Below, in pieces: positions 24,301 to 27,003 of a stretch of DNA of 27,003 bases. Origin of the DNA: Hemicentrotus pulcherrimus (Eukaryota; Echinodermata; Echinoidea; Camarodonta; Strongylocentrotidae); NCBI GenBank assembly GCA_003118195.1, contig BEXV01001471.1, positions 26,998 to 54,000 of the forward strand, read 5' to 3'. The position numbers were made by a program, and so were the translations under genes. Positions within the stretch are counted from its first letter, which is position 1; the number at the start of each line of letters is the position of its first letter. The notes beneath the pieces are model-generated. The model did not search any database, was not told the DNA's origin, and was given only the letters and a program-made list of their open reading frames with translations.

Positions 24301-26731
24301 CCGATGATCTCATGCGGAATTAATTGTTGAATCACTGGAAATATGTTGATGATATGTACATTGCCAGCGCACAAAAAGTCTGTGGCCAAGATGAAACATT
24401 GCGTCATGCATTGTCATGTCTGGAAGTTTGGTGTAAAGACAACTGCGTTAAGCTTAACCCAAGCAAGTGTGTCACCTTAAAGTTGTCTTTCAGTAAAAAC
24501 CGCTGTCGCATAACCTGACATTGAGTTGTGTCAAGTCAAGGTTCAGCAAGTGAATGTCACCAAAATCCTAGGCATTACAATTCAGGACAACCTTAAATGG
24601 GAAACACACATAGAGGCCATTGTTACTCGTGCAAACCGCTGCCTCTTTATGTTGCGATAGTTAAAATCATTTACTTGCCCTCCTGATGACATGATAACTG
24701 TGTTGAACGGCTTCATCAGACCTGTGCTGGAATATGCATGTCCAGTGTGGCACAGTTCTATCACCGAGCAACAAGCGATGGCTATTGAGAGTCCAAAAAC
24801 GCGCCCTGCGAATCATTCTGTCCATCGGTACATTTCCTACCAACATGCCCTTACTTTGACAAATTTGTTGACGTTGTCTGACCGTCGGGATCAGCTGTGT
24901 CTTTCTTTTGCTCGTGATGCATTTAATTCGAACACAATACACGGATGGTTCAACCCAGCAGAACAGCCTAGAACTCTCAGGAAGCAGCGTGTGTGTGTGT
25001 AGAACCAAAATGCAGAACTAACAGACTTAGAAACAGTCCGGTCCCATATTTTCATAGATTGCTGAAAGAATATGGACTATGATCTGAGTAACTGGGTATG
25101 GAACATTAACAGAGGCAATTGACTTCTTTTAATGCATAACGTTGAACCGTATGATATGTTTAGCAATGGTCTCAGCATAGGTTGTATATATGTTCTCTTT
25201 GTATTCTGGTTTTTAACTTATTTATATAAATATACGCTATTATTAATAATTTGAATCATTATGCAATACAGTGTTCAAATACATTGGCCTGGAGAATATT
25301 ATTCCCGTTTTTGTAATTATCTGTTGGACGAATATCGGCTATGAACGGGGTAAATAATGTAAATTGGAATTTGTAAAGTTACTTTGCTCCAATAATGCAC
25401 TACTTATTAACCCGTTATGACAAAAGACACAATTTTTTAATATGTTTATATACAATATACAACACGTTGAGTTGAACTGGGGTAAAGAATGTAAACCGTG
25501 ACAATTATTCAGTTACTTTGCTCCAATACAATTTTGTATTTGTATATATCTCAATATTCATATTCTCCATTGAAAGTAAGAAATAAGAAATATCTGTGCA
25601 ATATACAGCACATGTAAATGAAGAATACAATGTATTTATTTACTGATTAGTATGAACTATACACTTTTTAACTTTTTGTCAAAAAAATAAAAAATACCCA
25701 CTGATTTATATCTTTAATGTTTTAAGCAATACCATTCTCTAATGTATTCAGATTATATGCAAGTCTTGATGGAGTGCCTGGAGATGGAGGATCGCATTCG
25801 CCTGCCAAGGATTGCTGTGTTTTGGTTGTCGGAGTGCGGATTGCGTGCATCAGTCGTTGCTAGGCTGTACGATCATTATAGCTTGCCCGGTCTAGCGGTG
25901 GCTCATGTAGGTGGTCCGCGCCCTGGCTATTGGAGTGCAGTGTCCCTCGGCGGGCGAGTGTGAAAGCTCGTTGGTATTTCCATTGGACTGCATTTGAGTG
26001 CATTGCGGAAATTACCTATTACCTACTGGTATCTCATATCATTATGTGAATATTTTTTTTAGAAATTTGTTTTGTAATTCATGTTCATTTCAGTTTTTAA
26101 CTGCCAGACACGAAGATGTTAATCAAATTCATTTATATATCTATCATCTATCTATCTAAGGATATTTTAATTACAACTGGCCTATTCAAATTACTTCTAA
26201 ACCTCCTTAAATAGACTTGCCAATACCATAGACCTAGGTCTATGCCAATACCAAGAAGTAACTTCTTACCAATACGGGAAACATTTTTTTTACTCTCCAC
26301 ATTATTCGTCGTATTCAGCGGTGTTTTTTGGCCTTGAAAGGATGAAATGTCAGGAGGTGTCACTGAGGATGAAATATGTGGAGGTGTCACTGATGCTTTG
26401 GTATCGTTGGAAAAATTCCAAGCCAGTACTGAAGCAGTAACAGTTCTTTGGTATGGTGATCCAGGAATGTCTGAAGCTACACAAACATACTGTGTTTCAC
26501 TGACTGTAGCTCTGGTGGTGATTGATTTGCTCTTCGTTCCATCATCATTCACAGCTTCCTCGATATTCAAGATATCAAGTCTGTTCGCGCCGTGTAACAT
26601 GAACAGATCTACGTCCGGATAGTAACCATAAACAGAACAGGTGATGTTGATAGGGTTTATAGTGTGTATAACACAAGATTGGTTCGAGCTGTTACATCCC
26701 TCTATAACCGGATACGGTTCCTTCGGGGAAG
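3077..26731 (-). CDS. Ig-like / transmembrane / multi-death-domain receptor, 5' partial (19 exons)
   Basis: Spliced gene assembled from exons 26731-26270, 17256-17179, 16435-16382, 16125-15886, 15533-15246, 14945-14703, 14004-13717, 13352-13116, 12525-12226, 11850-11581, 11307-11230, 10698-10462, 9388-9185, 7992-7894, 7183-7061, 6231-6055, 5306-5016, 4223-3963 and 3396-3077. Each has an AG acceptor and, except the last, a GT donor. All junctions are phase 1, so the exons join without frameshift to about 1415 residues. Seen: an Ig-like domain, one 17-18 residue hydrophobic helix followed by basic residues, then many helical modules carrying the death-fold pattern of a Leu-x-x-Trp helix followed by a Leu-rich helix. 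Inferred: a type I receptor whose cytoplasmic tail recruits adaptors through death-domain contacts, as Ig/death-domain receptors do in innate immunity and apoptosis. The signal peptide must lie beyond 27003. The locus could instead hold two genes or alternative isoforms, but I found no stop-containing or start-containing exon in the middle. Confidence 0.6.
3749..3802 (-). CDS. Candidate small linker exon (weak)
   Basis: A possible 18-codon exon, phase 1 at both ends, encoding DEFPVEKNRISDFEIIFS. The donor GTGAGGAG is good. The acceptor (atcaaactcag) has its pyrimidine tract about 30 bases too far upstream. The length and phase match the confirmed 18-codon linker at 16382-16435. I left it out of the main model because the acceptor is weak and the frame is short enough to be open by chance. 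It may be an alternative exon. Confidence 0.3.
3963..4223 (-). CDS. Exon: death domain-like module
   Basis: An 87-codon exon, phase 1 at both ends, with acceptor ttgacgcatattaag and donor GTATAG. It encodes LWNAEMLQMCTRLELGEDDQ, VNLVEFVRRWKHQI and FRLEIGTCLRAAGRQDVADQ. The ending (VRRWK helix, then CLRAAGRQDVADQIL) is one of the clearest death-domain C-termini in the gene. The acceptor has a poor pyrimidine tract. I chose it because it is the nearest AG that gives a phase-1 open frame: the frame upstream meets a stop just before, and nearer AG sites give a different phase. Confidence 0.75.
4224..5015. repeat. Intron with ATA/ATG-type imperfect microsatellite
   Basis: From about 4256 to 4400 the intron is made of degenerate trinucleotide runs (aatgatgat, aacaataatgat, gataatgatga). 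The rest (4400-5015) is AT-rich intron with no further structure that I can see. Confidence 0.7.
5016..5306 (-). CDS. Exon: death domain-like module
   Basis: A 97-codon exon, phase 1 at both ends, with acceptor cttaaattttgatag and donor GTGAGAAA. It encodes NNLYKVELLRIAFNLLMRDV, LPFINALRMNPKQI, GSLGLLQQLWDKTP and RRRDFCLALRNIGYEGLARS. The order (N-terminal helix, Leu-x-x-Leu-Trp helix, then a helix ending Leu-x-x-Ile-Gly-Tyr-x-x-Leu-Ala) is a convincing six-helix death-domain layout at the family's usual length of 80-100 residues. Confidence 0.8.
5307..6054. other. Intron, no recognisable content
   Basis: AT-rich intron between two death-like exons. There is a short CA-rich stretch at about 5444-5460 and a T run at 6000-6011. 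The phrase ccagagttgttgcaaaaggcc (5367-5387) nearly repeats ccagagttgttgcagaagacc inside the exon (5113-5133). This could be a relic of local exon duplication or chance. Confidence 0.5.
6055..6231 (-). CDS. Exon: half-length death-like module
   Basis: A 59-codon exon, phase 1 at both ends, with acceptor tgttatttttcag and donor GTATTT. It encodes EIPGNAENAENLKQIVSASQ followed by RPVSFMLKRWKSVSRKEETC and RELRKSLEILGIK. Only the last two death-domain helices are obvious (MLKRW, then a Leu-rich helix ending LGIK). At 59 residues it is about two thirds of a normal domain. It is either a truncated, decaying module or one whose N-terminal helices come from the upstream linker exons. Confidence 0.7.
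6881..6975. repeat. Dispersed repeat with GCGCTATATAAA-type end
   Basis: The 16-mer tttgtaaagcgcttag occurs at 6881-6896 and again at 6912-6927, followed by gagcgctatataaaag and an ATT-rich tail to about 6975. Many invertebrate genomes carry a repeat with this gcgctatataaa plus (ATT)n ending; I recall it from echinoderms. It lies in the 829-base intron 6232-7060, which otherwise shows nothing. Confidence 0.6.
7061..7183 (-). CDS. Exon: hydrophilic linker 2
   Basis: A 41-codon exon, phase 1 at both ends, with acceptor tttttcttgttattag and donor GTACAT. It encodes TTVDGTCIAEHDEHSSKTDV followed by KGNSTHLATPTEVHHLDTVS. It is rich in His, Thr, Asp and Glu and resembles linker 1. The preceding in-frame bases spell a signal-peptide-like run starting at an ATG (7224-7226), but that hydrophobic run is the translated pyrimidine tract of the acceptor. 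If the ATG were used, a second transcript would begin here with a secreted or membrane product; I think this is less likely. Confidence 0.6.
7184..7893. other. Intron with G-rich sense-strand tract
   Basis: The plus strand at 7474-7510 is C-rich, so the transcribed (minus) strand carries runs of 7, 2, 3, 6 and 5 G separated by one or a few bases, enough for a G-quadruplex in the pre-mRNA. The rest is AT-rich intron. The bases just upstream of linker exon 2 (7184-7226) are its pyrimidine tract. Confidence 0.55.
7894..7992 (-). CDS. Exon: hydrophilic linker 1
   Basis: A 33-codon exon, phase 1 at both ends, with acceptor tttatatctctacag and donor GTAATC. It encodes NKGTPHKTDTGSGHNNVEKE and then HSQKIETSKDSK: no hydrophobic residues, many Lys, Glu, Ser and Thr. 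This is a disordered spacer between the helical modules and the C-terminal death-like domains. It has no ATG and would be missed by start-codon ORF finding. The exon rests on two good splice sites, an open frame, and likeness in composition to the next exon. Confidence 0.6.
7993..9184. other. Intron ending in a G homopolymer and an N
   Basis: Mostly AT-rich intron with a TA run (about 8907-8925). A 21-base G homopolymer (9139-9159) is followed by TTTTT and a single N at 9165, just past the donor of the 9185-9388 exon. This is probably a sequencing or assembly fault. No exon with good sites was found between 7993 and 9138. Confidence 0.6.
9185..9388 (-). CDS. Exon: helical segment of unknown type
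   Basis: A 68-codon exon, phase 1 at both ends. The acceptor is tgttccaagatag and the donor is GTCAGC, weaker than the others. It encodes VEGLKRAKQIIANNIFTQKM, then RCSFHVIDVLKTFFVGFEVT and DEELEIAAEFMNAARTKLQ: amphipathic helices rich in Lys, Glu and Ala. A shorter alternative starts at the acceptor tttctttgtag, giving 9185-9259 (25 codons, same frame), and it has the better pyrimidine tract. I prefer the longer exon because the helix pattern is continuous. A G homopolymer with an N base lies 20-46 bases past the donor, so the local assembly is suspect. Confidence 0.5.
9604..9840. repeat. Dispersed repeat resembling a common sea-urchin interspersed element
   Basis: The run begins aaggtcaagtccactgg and continues through aaaatcggataacttataag and gtgacgtcatgtcctcatc. 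Together these resemble, from memory, an abundant sea-urchin interspersed repeat that carries the phrases aaggtcaagtccacc and aaaatcggatgtaaaataag and sits near a dyad 'gatgtcac' segment. This is the main basis for the species guess, and a database match is needed to confirm it. It lies in the 1073-base intron 9389-10461. Confidence 0.5.
9917..9959. repeat. 20-bp imperfect inverted repeat with 3-base loop
   Basis: ggcgcgcactaaacccaagt (9917-9936), loop tag, then acttggtttccgtacgcgcc (9940-9959). The arms pair at all but a few positions. The stem is GC-rich in AT-rich intron DNA and adjoins the dispersed repeat, so it may be the terminal hairpin of a small transposable element. Confidence 0.7.
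10266..10325. repeat. CA / CATA microsatellite
   Basis: Runs of acacacacaca, cacacacgcgcacaca and catacatacatacatac in the intron 9389-10461. Confidence 0.8.
10462..10698 (-). CDS. Exon: helical domain of unknown type
   Basis: A 79-codon exon, phase 1 at both ends, with acceptor gtgttttccttcag and donor GTAAGATG. It begins HESAYMDDIREIVSFLPKER and ends TLYESLKKLVSRFQLTLTKA. It is strongly charged and helical, close in length to the neighbouring death-fold exons, but it lacks their Leu-x-x-Trp motif. It may be a diverged death-fold domain (CARD or DED type are alternatives) or may fold together with the next exon. I do not recognise it. Confidence 0.68.
10766..10802. repeat. C homopolymer with embedded N (assembly-suspect)
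   Basis: A run of 36 C with one N at 10791, in the 531-base intron 10699-11229. On the sense strand this would be a long G run. The length and the N suggest that the true length is unresolved. Nothing else is seen in the intron. Confidence 0.85.
11230..11307 (-). CDS. Exon: short Gly/Pro-rich linker
   Basis: A 26-codon exon, phase 1 at both ends, with acceptor ctcaacgtacag and donor GTAAGTTG (strong consensus). It encodes CFGVIYQYRSVGKDPGG followed by LHPDPHQF. Gly, Pro and His residues suggest a flexible spacer, though the tyrosine-bearing IYQYRS could be a docking site. It is supported by good splice sites and by keeping the frame between the death-like exon at 11581-11850 and the exon at 10462-10698. 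Confidence 0.6.
11581..11850 (-). CDS. Exon: death-domain-like module
   Basis: A 90-codon exon, phase 1 at both ends, with acceptor ttctctcaatccag and donor GTGAGAAG. It has EVEACVRSLTGRHCRRLA, then a turn VSDDKKIS, then MIRDWIDHQQ and a last helix RLTQAVIKIGRHDLI. The final pattern (Trp helix, then a helix with Leu/Ile and Gly-Arg-x-Asp-Leu-Ile) is typical of death-domain helices 5-6. The frame stays open past the donor to a stop about 18 codons later. I chose the donor because it has a strong consensus and keeps the 1-1 phase pattern; reading through would end the protein here, which is possible as an isoform. Confidence 0.72.
12226..12525 (-). CDS. Exon: death-fold-like domain, type B copy 3 (diverged)
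   Basis: A 100-codon exon, phase 1 at both ends, with acceptor tttcttcttcaag and donor GTAAACAC. It keeps the type B landmarks in changed form: SELIPDRKNHA for NRLIPGRAA, EATQVLRKW for VKELKEW, FVLLSLALETAGC for MVLLSIALEYAGC, and PLDREFFTG at the end. A longer, charged N-terminal helix (LREKRDANVSDD) replaces the start of copies 1 and 2. This is the oldest B copy and closes the third A-B cassette. Confidence 0.78.
13116..13352 (-). CDS. Exon: death-fold-like domain, type A copy 3
   Basis: A 79-codon exon, phase 1 at both ends, with acceptor actgcggtgcag and donor GTAAATAT. It opens GMKVSFFELWSVAYDG, continues LLNTMGINDVNP and GLCEWRNKEHDDQ, and ends with LCAATLTDVWEHING. It is the most diverged type A copy, but it keeps the Phe-Phe/Tyr-Glu-Ile/Leu-Trp opening and the Val-Trp close. 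The in-frame ATG near its start is not a translation start: the acceptor directly upstream and the homology to the other copies show that the exon is internal. Confidence 0.76.
13717..14004 (-). CDS. Exon: death-fold-like domain, type B copy 2
   Basis: A 96-codon exon, phase 1 at both ends, with acceptor cctttttaccag and donor GTAAAATT. Landmarks are CEKIMRSIGDQQLKNKF, NRLIPGRAAH, SISQQDMVRELKEW and NQMVLLSIALEEAE, ending PVDRTFFTG. It is the close partner of type B copy 1. The coding frame extends about 17 codons upstream of the first in-frame ATG back to the splice acceptor, so a start-codon-based reading would truncate it. Confidence 0.8.
14097..14136. repeat. 8-bp inverted repeat TGAGACGC / GCGTCTCA
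   Basis: TGAGACGC (14097-14104) and GCGTCTCA (14129-14136) are 24 bases apart in the intron 14005-14702. A related phrase, gggacgcactgtata, occurs at 18017-18031, so this may be part of a dispersed repeat. The rest of this intron shows nothing else. Confidence 0.55.
14703..14945 (-). CDS. Exon: death-fold-like domain, type A copy 2
   Basis: An 81-codon exon, phase 1 at both ends, with acceptor ttcgtcgtgcag and donor GTAAATAT. It starts GTLSFYEIWCLVYDTES, then FLELGIDVEGD, then LFCSWKDNTAKEH and a final helix DSLEKAKLERVWDMS. It aligns end to end with copy 1 (FYEIW start, Ser-Trp-Lys helix, Glu-x-Val-Trp end) but has diverged much more than the type B partners have. The acceptor's pyrimidine tract is short, so the exact first base is a little less sure than the domain. 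Confidence 0.78.
15246..15533 (-). CDS. Exon: death-fold-like domain, type B copy 1
   Basis: A 96-codon exon, phase 1 at both ends, with acceptor ttatgtgctttcag and donor GTAAGAAC. The type B landmarks are LEKIVRAIKDQELQNKF, NRLIPGRAAN, SISQQDMVKELKEW and NQMVLLSIALEYAG, ending PVDRTFFT. The LKEW helix followed by the LLSIALE helix matches the last two helices of a death domain. From NRLIPGR onward it is nearly the same as type B copy 2 at 13717-14004, and the exon length is identical, so the two are recent duplicates. Confidence 0.8.
15886..16125 (-). CDS. Exon: death-fold-like domain, type A copy 1
   Basis: An 80-codon exon, phase 1 at both ends, with acceptor ccaaactcacag and donor GTAAATAT. 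It opens with GNVSFYEIWVLLYNTEG, the signature shared by all three type A exons. It continues through a helix ending near TELGIEDV and then the pattern ALCKWKDQ...LMRDAFLKARYEEAW. A Leu-x-x-Trp-Lys helix followed by a Leu-rich amphipathic helix is the usual spacing of helices 5 and 6 in death domains. This is the first module after the juxtamembrane linker. No catalytic residues are expected, since death-fold modules act by homotypic binding. The assignment to the death fold is by pattern only. Confidence 0.78.
16382..16435 (-). CDS. Exon: short acidic/basic cytoplasmic linker
   Basis: An 18-codon exon, phase 1 at both ends, with acceptor caaccatttag and donor GTACTG. It encodes TDTDPESIPMMKKEPQK, a hydrophilic segment with an acidic first half and a Lys-rich second half. 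It lies between the transmembrane exon and the first death-fold exon, so it should be the juxtamembrane linker. It has no recognisable domain. The call rests on the two splice sites and on frame continuity, and it is less certain than the longer exons. Confidence 0.6.
16436..17178. other. Intron between transmembrane and linker exons
   Basis: AT-rich. It holds one C-rich tract at 16594-16606 (plus strand), that is GGGGGGAGGGGGG on the sense strand. No ORF, RNA or mobile element is recognised. Confidence 0.5.
17179..17256 (-). CDS. Exon: transmembrane helix
   Basis: A 26-codon exon, phase 1 at both ends, with acceptor tttctattacag and donor GTAAATAC. The translation VPIVVILLIGSVFALVF is a hydrophobic helix long enough to cross a membrane. 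It is followed by WIKHRQTKG, a basic stop-transfer segment that places the C-terminal side in the cytoplasm. It follows the Ig/stem exon across a 9.0 kb intron filled with retroelements and precedes the cytoplasmic linker and death-fold exons. A dedicated transmembrane exon with symmetric phase-1 borders is common in receptor genes. Confidence 0.8.
17257..18534. other. 5'-most part of the retroelement side of the 9.0 kb intron
   Basis: No coding signal. From about 18060 to 18200 the plus strand is pyrimidine-rich (tctctctccctcacatttcc and similar). At 18441-18470 the phrase acaataaactatcttgaatc looks like the 3' end of a LINE or of a transcript on the plus strand. A truncated older LINE copy ending near 18475 is possible but not shown. 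Confidence 0.4.
18710..19042 (+). pseudogene. N-terminal ORF piece of the outer LINE
   Basis: 110 codons open from ATG 18710 to a TGA at 19040. It has a hydrophobic start (YYLCTVLLAYALVHAV), then a helical segment and an Arg/Gly-rich end (GIARHRGCRGDGHIS) of the kind I associate with the region before the endonuclease in L2/CR1-type ORFs. The endonuclease continues in another frame just downstream, so a frameshift separates them. Confidence 0.5.
19058..20153 (+). pseudogene. Apurinic-like endonuclease domain of the outer LINE, disrupted
   Basis: Motifs in order: ISINNNLDELDVIM, then DVCAVTETWL (catalytic Glu in TETW), then VVWVKLRPHS, VAVVYSPPND, and IIIGDFNRL (GDxN). The last catalytic motif, normally Ser-Asp-His, reads GSSHHNFILW, so the aspartate is lost. 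In-frame stops occur after SIDGY (19256-19258), after IKHQ (19523-19525) and at 19940-19942. The end (QLKDENPASW, then a stop, then LKILTGNR at about 20142-20168) is where the inner element interrupts. The copy cannot be active. Confidence 0.75.
20461..21032 (+). pseudogene. Endonuclease domain of the inner RTE-like element, disrupted
   Basis: Starts within an open frame (20461-20697) containing HVGTWNVRTMSDDEIETIK, shifts frame near 20640 with apparent loss of a few codons, and continues AEVRWLNSGDIMSDEFRVI, VVLVVYMPTS and YRILIGDWNAAVG (the GDWN metal-binding motif). A TAG stop at 21030-21032 interrupts it. Downstream in the same frame come ITNTLFEQHPRRRYT, another stop, RYQIDY and CYSDHNLALM, where the Ser-Asp-His catalytic motif is intact (21249-21264). 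Confidence 0.75.
21033..23418 (+). pseudogene. Endonuclease end and reverse transcriptase of the inner RTE-like element, frameshifted
   Basis: The endonuclease C-terminus (21033-21518) is followed by a linker in another frame (21527-21922) and then the RT. RT landmarks are KKAAGEDNIMAEMLKNMG, motif A YICSVDYEKGFDSVNW, a frameshift within motif B (about 22545), and motif C VQYADDKATLAV (YADD kept). After that come MRINEKKTKVMMIS, a TAA at 22808-22810, HFKYLGSVLTEDG, SVLLYGAETWTLT, a frameshift near 23070, and MWCWRKLLGVSWRDKV, ending KRGRPRKGFLDDVI and a stop at 23416-23418. At least four frameshifts and two stops make it dead. Confidence 0.78.
23455..25060 (+). pseudogene. Reverse transcriptase of the outer L2/CR1-like LINE, disrupted
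   Basis: It continues the outer element after the insertion. It has a spacer ADDIKTFSADVNADIP, then QIKPGKSGGPDGIPARLI, KAILVPIPKE, motif A STVICTDFKKSFDRVSH, motif B VGVPQGTRLGTLIF, motif C KYVDDMYIAS (YVDD kept), then VTKILGITIQDNLKW and RPVLEYACPVWHSSI. The segment after a GT-rich run (24990-25001) reads in another frame as LRNSPVPYFHRLLKEY, a typical C-terminal end. Stops and frameshifts occur near 23665, 23820, 24200, 24322, 24518, 24660 and 25000. Confidence 0.78.
25261..26269. other. Proximal part of the 9.0 kb intron, with a direct repeat and a GC-richer island
   Basis: AT-rich. It holds a diverged direct repeat (25341-25394 and 25471-25528, sharing agttactttgctccaata) and an island of higher GC content at about 25742-25970 with a 73-codon plus-strand frame of unknown meaning. 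A TATC repeat lies at 26139-26157. No exon with paired splice sites was found. Confidence 0.5.
25341..25528. repeat. Diverged direct repeat, two copies about 130 bases apart
   Basis: Copy 1 (25341-25394) runs from gaacggggtaaataatgtaa to agttactttgctccaata. Copy 2 (25471-25528) runs from gaactggggtaaagaatgta to the same ending. They look like part of a decayed tandem array. Confidence 0.6.
26270..26731 (-). CDS. Exon: immunoglobulin-like domain plus Ser/Thr/Pro stem
   Basis: A 154-codon exon. The acceptor is a pyrimidine-rich tract ending ctacag and the donor is GTAAGAAG; both junctions are phase 1. The domain has the Ig B-strand cysteine in ITCSVYGYYP and the F-strand cysteine in TQYVCVASD, with about 48 residues between them. 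The usual core tryptophan is replaced (DLFML), and an extra cysteine pair sits near the start (GCNSSNQSC). Several N-glycosylation sequons are present. The C-terminal third is a Thr/Pro/Ser-rich stem containing the repeat SVTPPHISS/SVTPPDISS. This suits the last extracellular domain before a membrane helix. Earlier exons (signal peptide, perhaps more Ig domains) lie beyond the right edge. Beyond the donor the frame stays open for some codons, but that stretch is intronic. Confidence 0.8.
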
Positions 26732-27003
26732 CTGTAGTGTCAGGAAAAATCAACAGATAATGAAAGCGTTAAAAGTAAAGCGATACAGTTGGCATGTAGC
26801 CTTAACAATTTATGTTGTATATGCGTGTATGTATTTGTATTGTGTTTGGGTGGTAGAGTATGAAGAATGTTGTTATAATGGGTTTTATTAACGGTAAGCC
26901 TGTCAACTAGGTTTCTTGTTTCCATTCATGTTGGTAGAATATTACGATTTGAATAAAGCATTAACTATTTTAACCTGTTTGGCAATTGAAATAATACAAT
27001 ACA
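26732..27003. other. Intron upstream of the Ig exon (right edge)
   Basis: AT-rich, with TATG/TGTATG-type runs at about 26810-26850. No coding exon is seen before the window ends; the gene's earlier exons must lie beyond it. Confidence 0.5.

Larger units (their letters stand above)
18535..25260 (+). mobile_element. Outer non-LTR retrotransposon, L2/CR1-like, split by an insertion
   Basis: A plus-strand LINE, antisense to the host gene. Two pieces, about 18535-20160 and 23455-25260, give an endonuclease half and a reverse-transcriptase half. With the inner element removed they total about 3.4 kb, a normal size for an L2/CR1-type element. The order is as expected: 5' leader, short N-terminal region, endonuclease, then RT with fingers and palm motifs and a C-terminal segment. 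The ends are approximate: I found no clear target-site duplication or tail repeat. The clade is judged from motif wording (TETWL, GDFN, PQG, YVDD) and could be another Jockey/CR1-group lineage. Confidence 0.72.

Noticed and set aside
26148..26269. Extension of the Ig exon reading frame to 26148
   Set aside because: A strong GTAAGAAG donor after 26270 ends the exon in the expected phase. The continuation is intronic and enters a repeat-like region.

Overview
The window looks like animal nuclear DNA, most likely an echinoderm and probably a sea urchin. It is AT-rich, with short exons between GT-AG introns, microsatellites and degraded non-LTR retrotransposons. A dispersed repeat near 9604-9840 resembles a common sea-urchin repeat as I remember it. 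I could not search a database, so the species is an inference. Two single N bases, each at or near a long G or C homopolymer (9139-9165 and 10766-10802), show that this is a draft assembly.

The main content is one large gene on the minus strand, read from about 26731 down to a stop codon at 3077-3079. Its 5' end (start codon and signal peptide) lies beyond the right edge. I rebuilt 19 exons from splice sites. Every intron I can place interrupts the reading frame after the first base of a codon (phase 1), and every internal exon is a multiple of three bases long. In order the exons encode an immunoglobulin-like domain with a Thr/Pro/Ser-rich stem, one transmembrane helix, an 18-residue linker, and then a long intracellular part. 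That part has three repeats of a two-domain cassette (type A then type B, all death-fold-like), a further death-like domain, a linker, two unrecognised helical exons, two hydrophilic linker exons, a half-size death-like exon, two more death-like domains, and a terminal death-like exon with the stop. The rebuilt part is about 1415 residues. The predicted product is an Ig-ectodomain receptor with a tandem array of about ten death-fold domains, a layout I do not recognise from a named receptor family. It is the best candidate here for an undescribed system, plausibly in immune or cell-death signalling.

The 9.0 kb intron between the Ig exon and the transmembrane exon holds two nested, inactive LINE elements on the plus strand. 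The outer one (about 18535-25260) is L2/CR1-like. It is split by an RTE-like element (about 20161-23454). Both have many stops and frameshifts.

Downstream of the gene (1-3076) there is little coding signal. The left edge holds a degraded ORF end followed by a hammerhead-ribozyme-like motif (278-319), which suggests a Penelope-like retroelement remnant. A 74-bp tandem duplication and a perfect 9-bp hairpin also lie there. No tRNA, rRNA or CRISPR signal was seen.
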